From: Seinonella peptonophila
GTDB lineage: Bacteria > Bacillota > Bacilli > Thermoactinomycetales > Thermoactinomycetaceae
Length of the DNA: 64,000 nt
Direction of reading: 5' to 3'
Assembly: GCF_900129355.1 (NCBI RefSeq)
Contig: NZ_FQVL01000001.1
Coordinates: forward strand, 434,001-498,000
In this document: positions 63,818 through 64,000 of the stretch, one piece after another
How positions within the stretch are numbered: position 1 is the stretch's first letter
Layout: each line of letters opens with the position of its first letter
Notes under the pieces: model-generated
Databases searched by the model: none
Told to the model about the DNA's origin: nothing
Seen by the model: the letters and a program-made list of their open reading frames with translations, nothing else
Translations under genes and position numbers: made by a program

Positions 63818-64000
63818 TTACATGCGATTTGAAGATTGTATGAAATTCACCATCTGATATAGTTTTATACGTTCTTCTTCTTTGCATTGACGATATGTGC
63901 CTTGCTTTAATCCCTTTAAGGTAAGAAAACCAATTTGATCACGTTTTAAACGAATGACTGGATGTCCGATTGCCTCACACATCCTTCTTACTTGACGATT
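63818..64000 (-). CDS. rluB: Pseudouridine synthase RluB (C-terminal part, cut by window edge)
   Basis: The last 60 residues of a RsuA/RluB-family rRNA pseudouridine synthase: NRQVRRMCEAIGHPVIRLKR, then IGFLTLKGLKQGTYR, ending in a short helix and stop at 63818. The family forms pseudouridine at 23S position 2605. The 5' part is outside the window. Confidence 0.9.
   Translation of the reverse strand, partial: NRQVRRMCEAIGHPVIRLKRDQIGFLTLKGLKQGTYRQCKEEERIKLYQMVNFIQSSNRM

Overview
The window is a chromosomal core region of a low-GC, endospore-forming Bacillota of the order Bacillales. The basis is the presence of spoIVA, sleB, ypeB, ypjB, resBCDE, qcrABC, mtrB (TRAP), hbs and T-box/TRAP regulation, in an order close to the Bacillus subtilis rluB-res ... 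ypeB-sleB ... cmk-ypfD-der-gpsA-spoIVA-hbs-folE-mtrB-hepS-menG-hepT-ndk-aro-trp-hisC-tyrA-ypiB-ypiF-qcr-ypjA-ypjB backbone. Two futalosine-pathway menaquinone genes (mqnA, mqnP) sit in the hep/menG operon, so this is probably not Bacillus proper. A Bacillales family such as Thermoactinomycetaceae or Alicyclobacillaceae fits better, but that is inference.

Layout. 0-6 kb: a nitroreductase cut by the edge, a PrmC-like methyltransferase, methylcitrate-cycle prpB-prpD, a membrane-anchored GH25 lysozyme and a PatB-type C-S lyase. 6-10.3 kb: a MarR regulator with a putative operator over its own promoter, followed by a heterodimeric ABC exporter. 10.3-13.5 kb: an RlmM-like methyltransferase, then a gene-poor stretch with two small genes and several strong hairpins. 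13.5-17 kb: a small membrane protein with no ordinary start codon, methylcitrate synthase, a hairpin-flanked GC-rich segment, and ypjB-ypjA. 17-22 kb: the menaquinol:cytochrome c reductase qcrABC, ypiF, ypiB and two unknown genes. 22.4-32 kb: aroC-aroB-aroH and trpDCFBA-hisC-tyrA on the minus strand, with a TRAP-binding leader and terminator before trpD and no trpE. 32-38 kb: mtrB-(unknown)-hepS-menG-mqnP-mqnA-hepT-ndk (menaquinone biosynthesis) and tRNA-Pro. 38-49 kb: folE, hbs, spoIVA, yphF, yphE, gpsA, plsY, der, yphA, ypfD/rpsA, plsC and cmk. 49-53.7 kb: a possible structured RNA, ypeB-sleB, a small zinc-ribbon protein, glutamate dehydrogenase and a MecA-type adaptor. 54-58.4 kb, mostly plus strand: ferredoxin, pyrophosphatase and a serine T-box controlling a class V aminotransferase and serA. 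58.4-64 kb: resE-resD-resC-resB and the end of rluB, without resA.

How the genes work together. Chorismate made by AroC can go to Tyr/Phe (AroH, TyrA, HisC), to Trp (the trp operon, which must get anthranilate from a TrpE encoded elsewhere) and to menaquinone (MqnA). MtrB, the tryptophan sensor that should bind the trp leader, is encoded at the head of the menaquinone operon. Menaquinone then feeds the Qcr complex, whose c-type cytochrome needs ResB/ResC, and resDE is the redox-responsive two-component system next to them.

No CRISPR array, integrase, transposase or prophage was seen. The least explained parts are the structured segments at 15.06-15.39 kb and 48.98-49.31 kb, the promoter-plus-terminator leader at 22.12-22.24 kb and the hairpin cluster at 12.1-12.4 kb.
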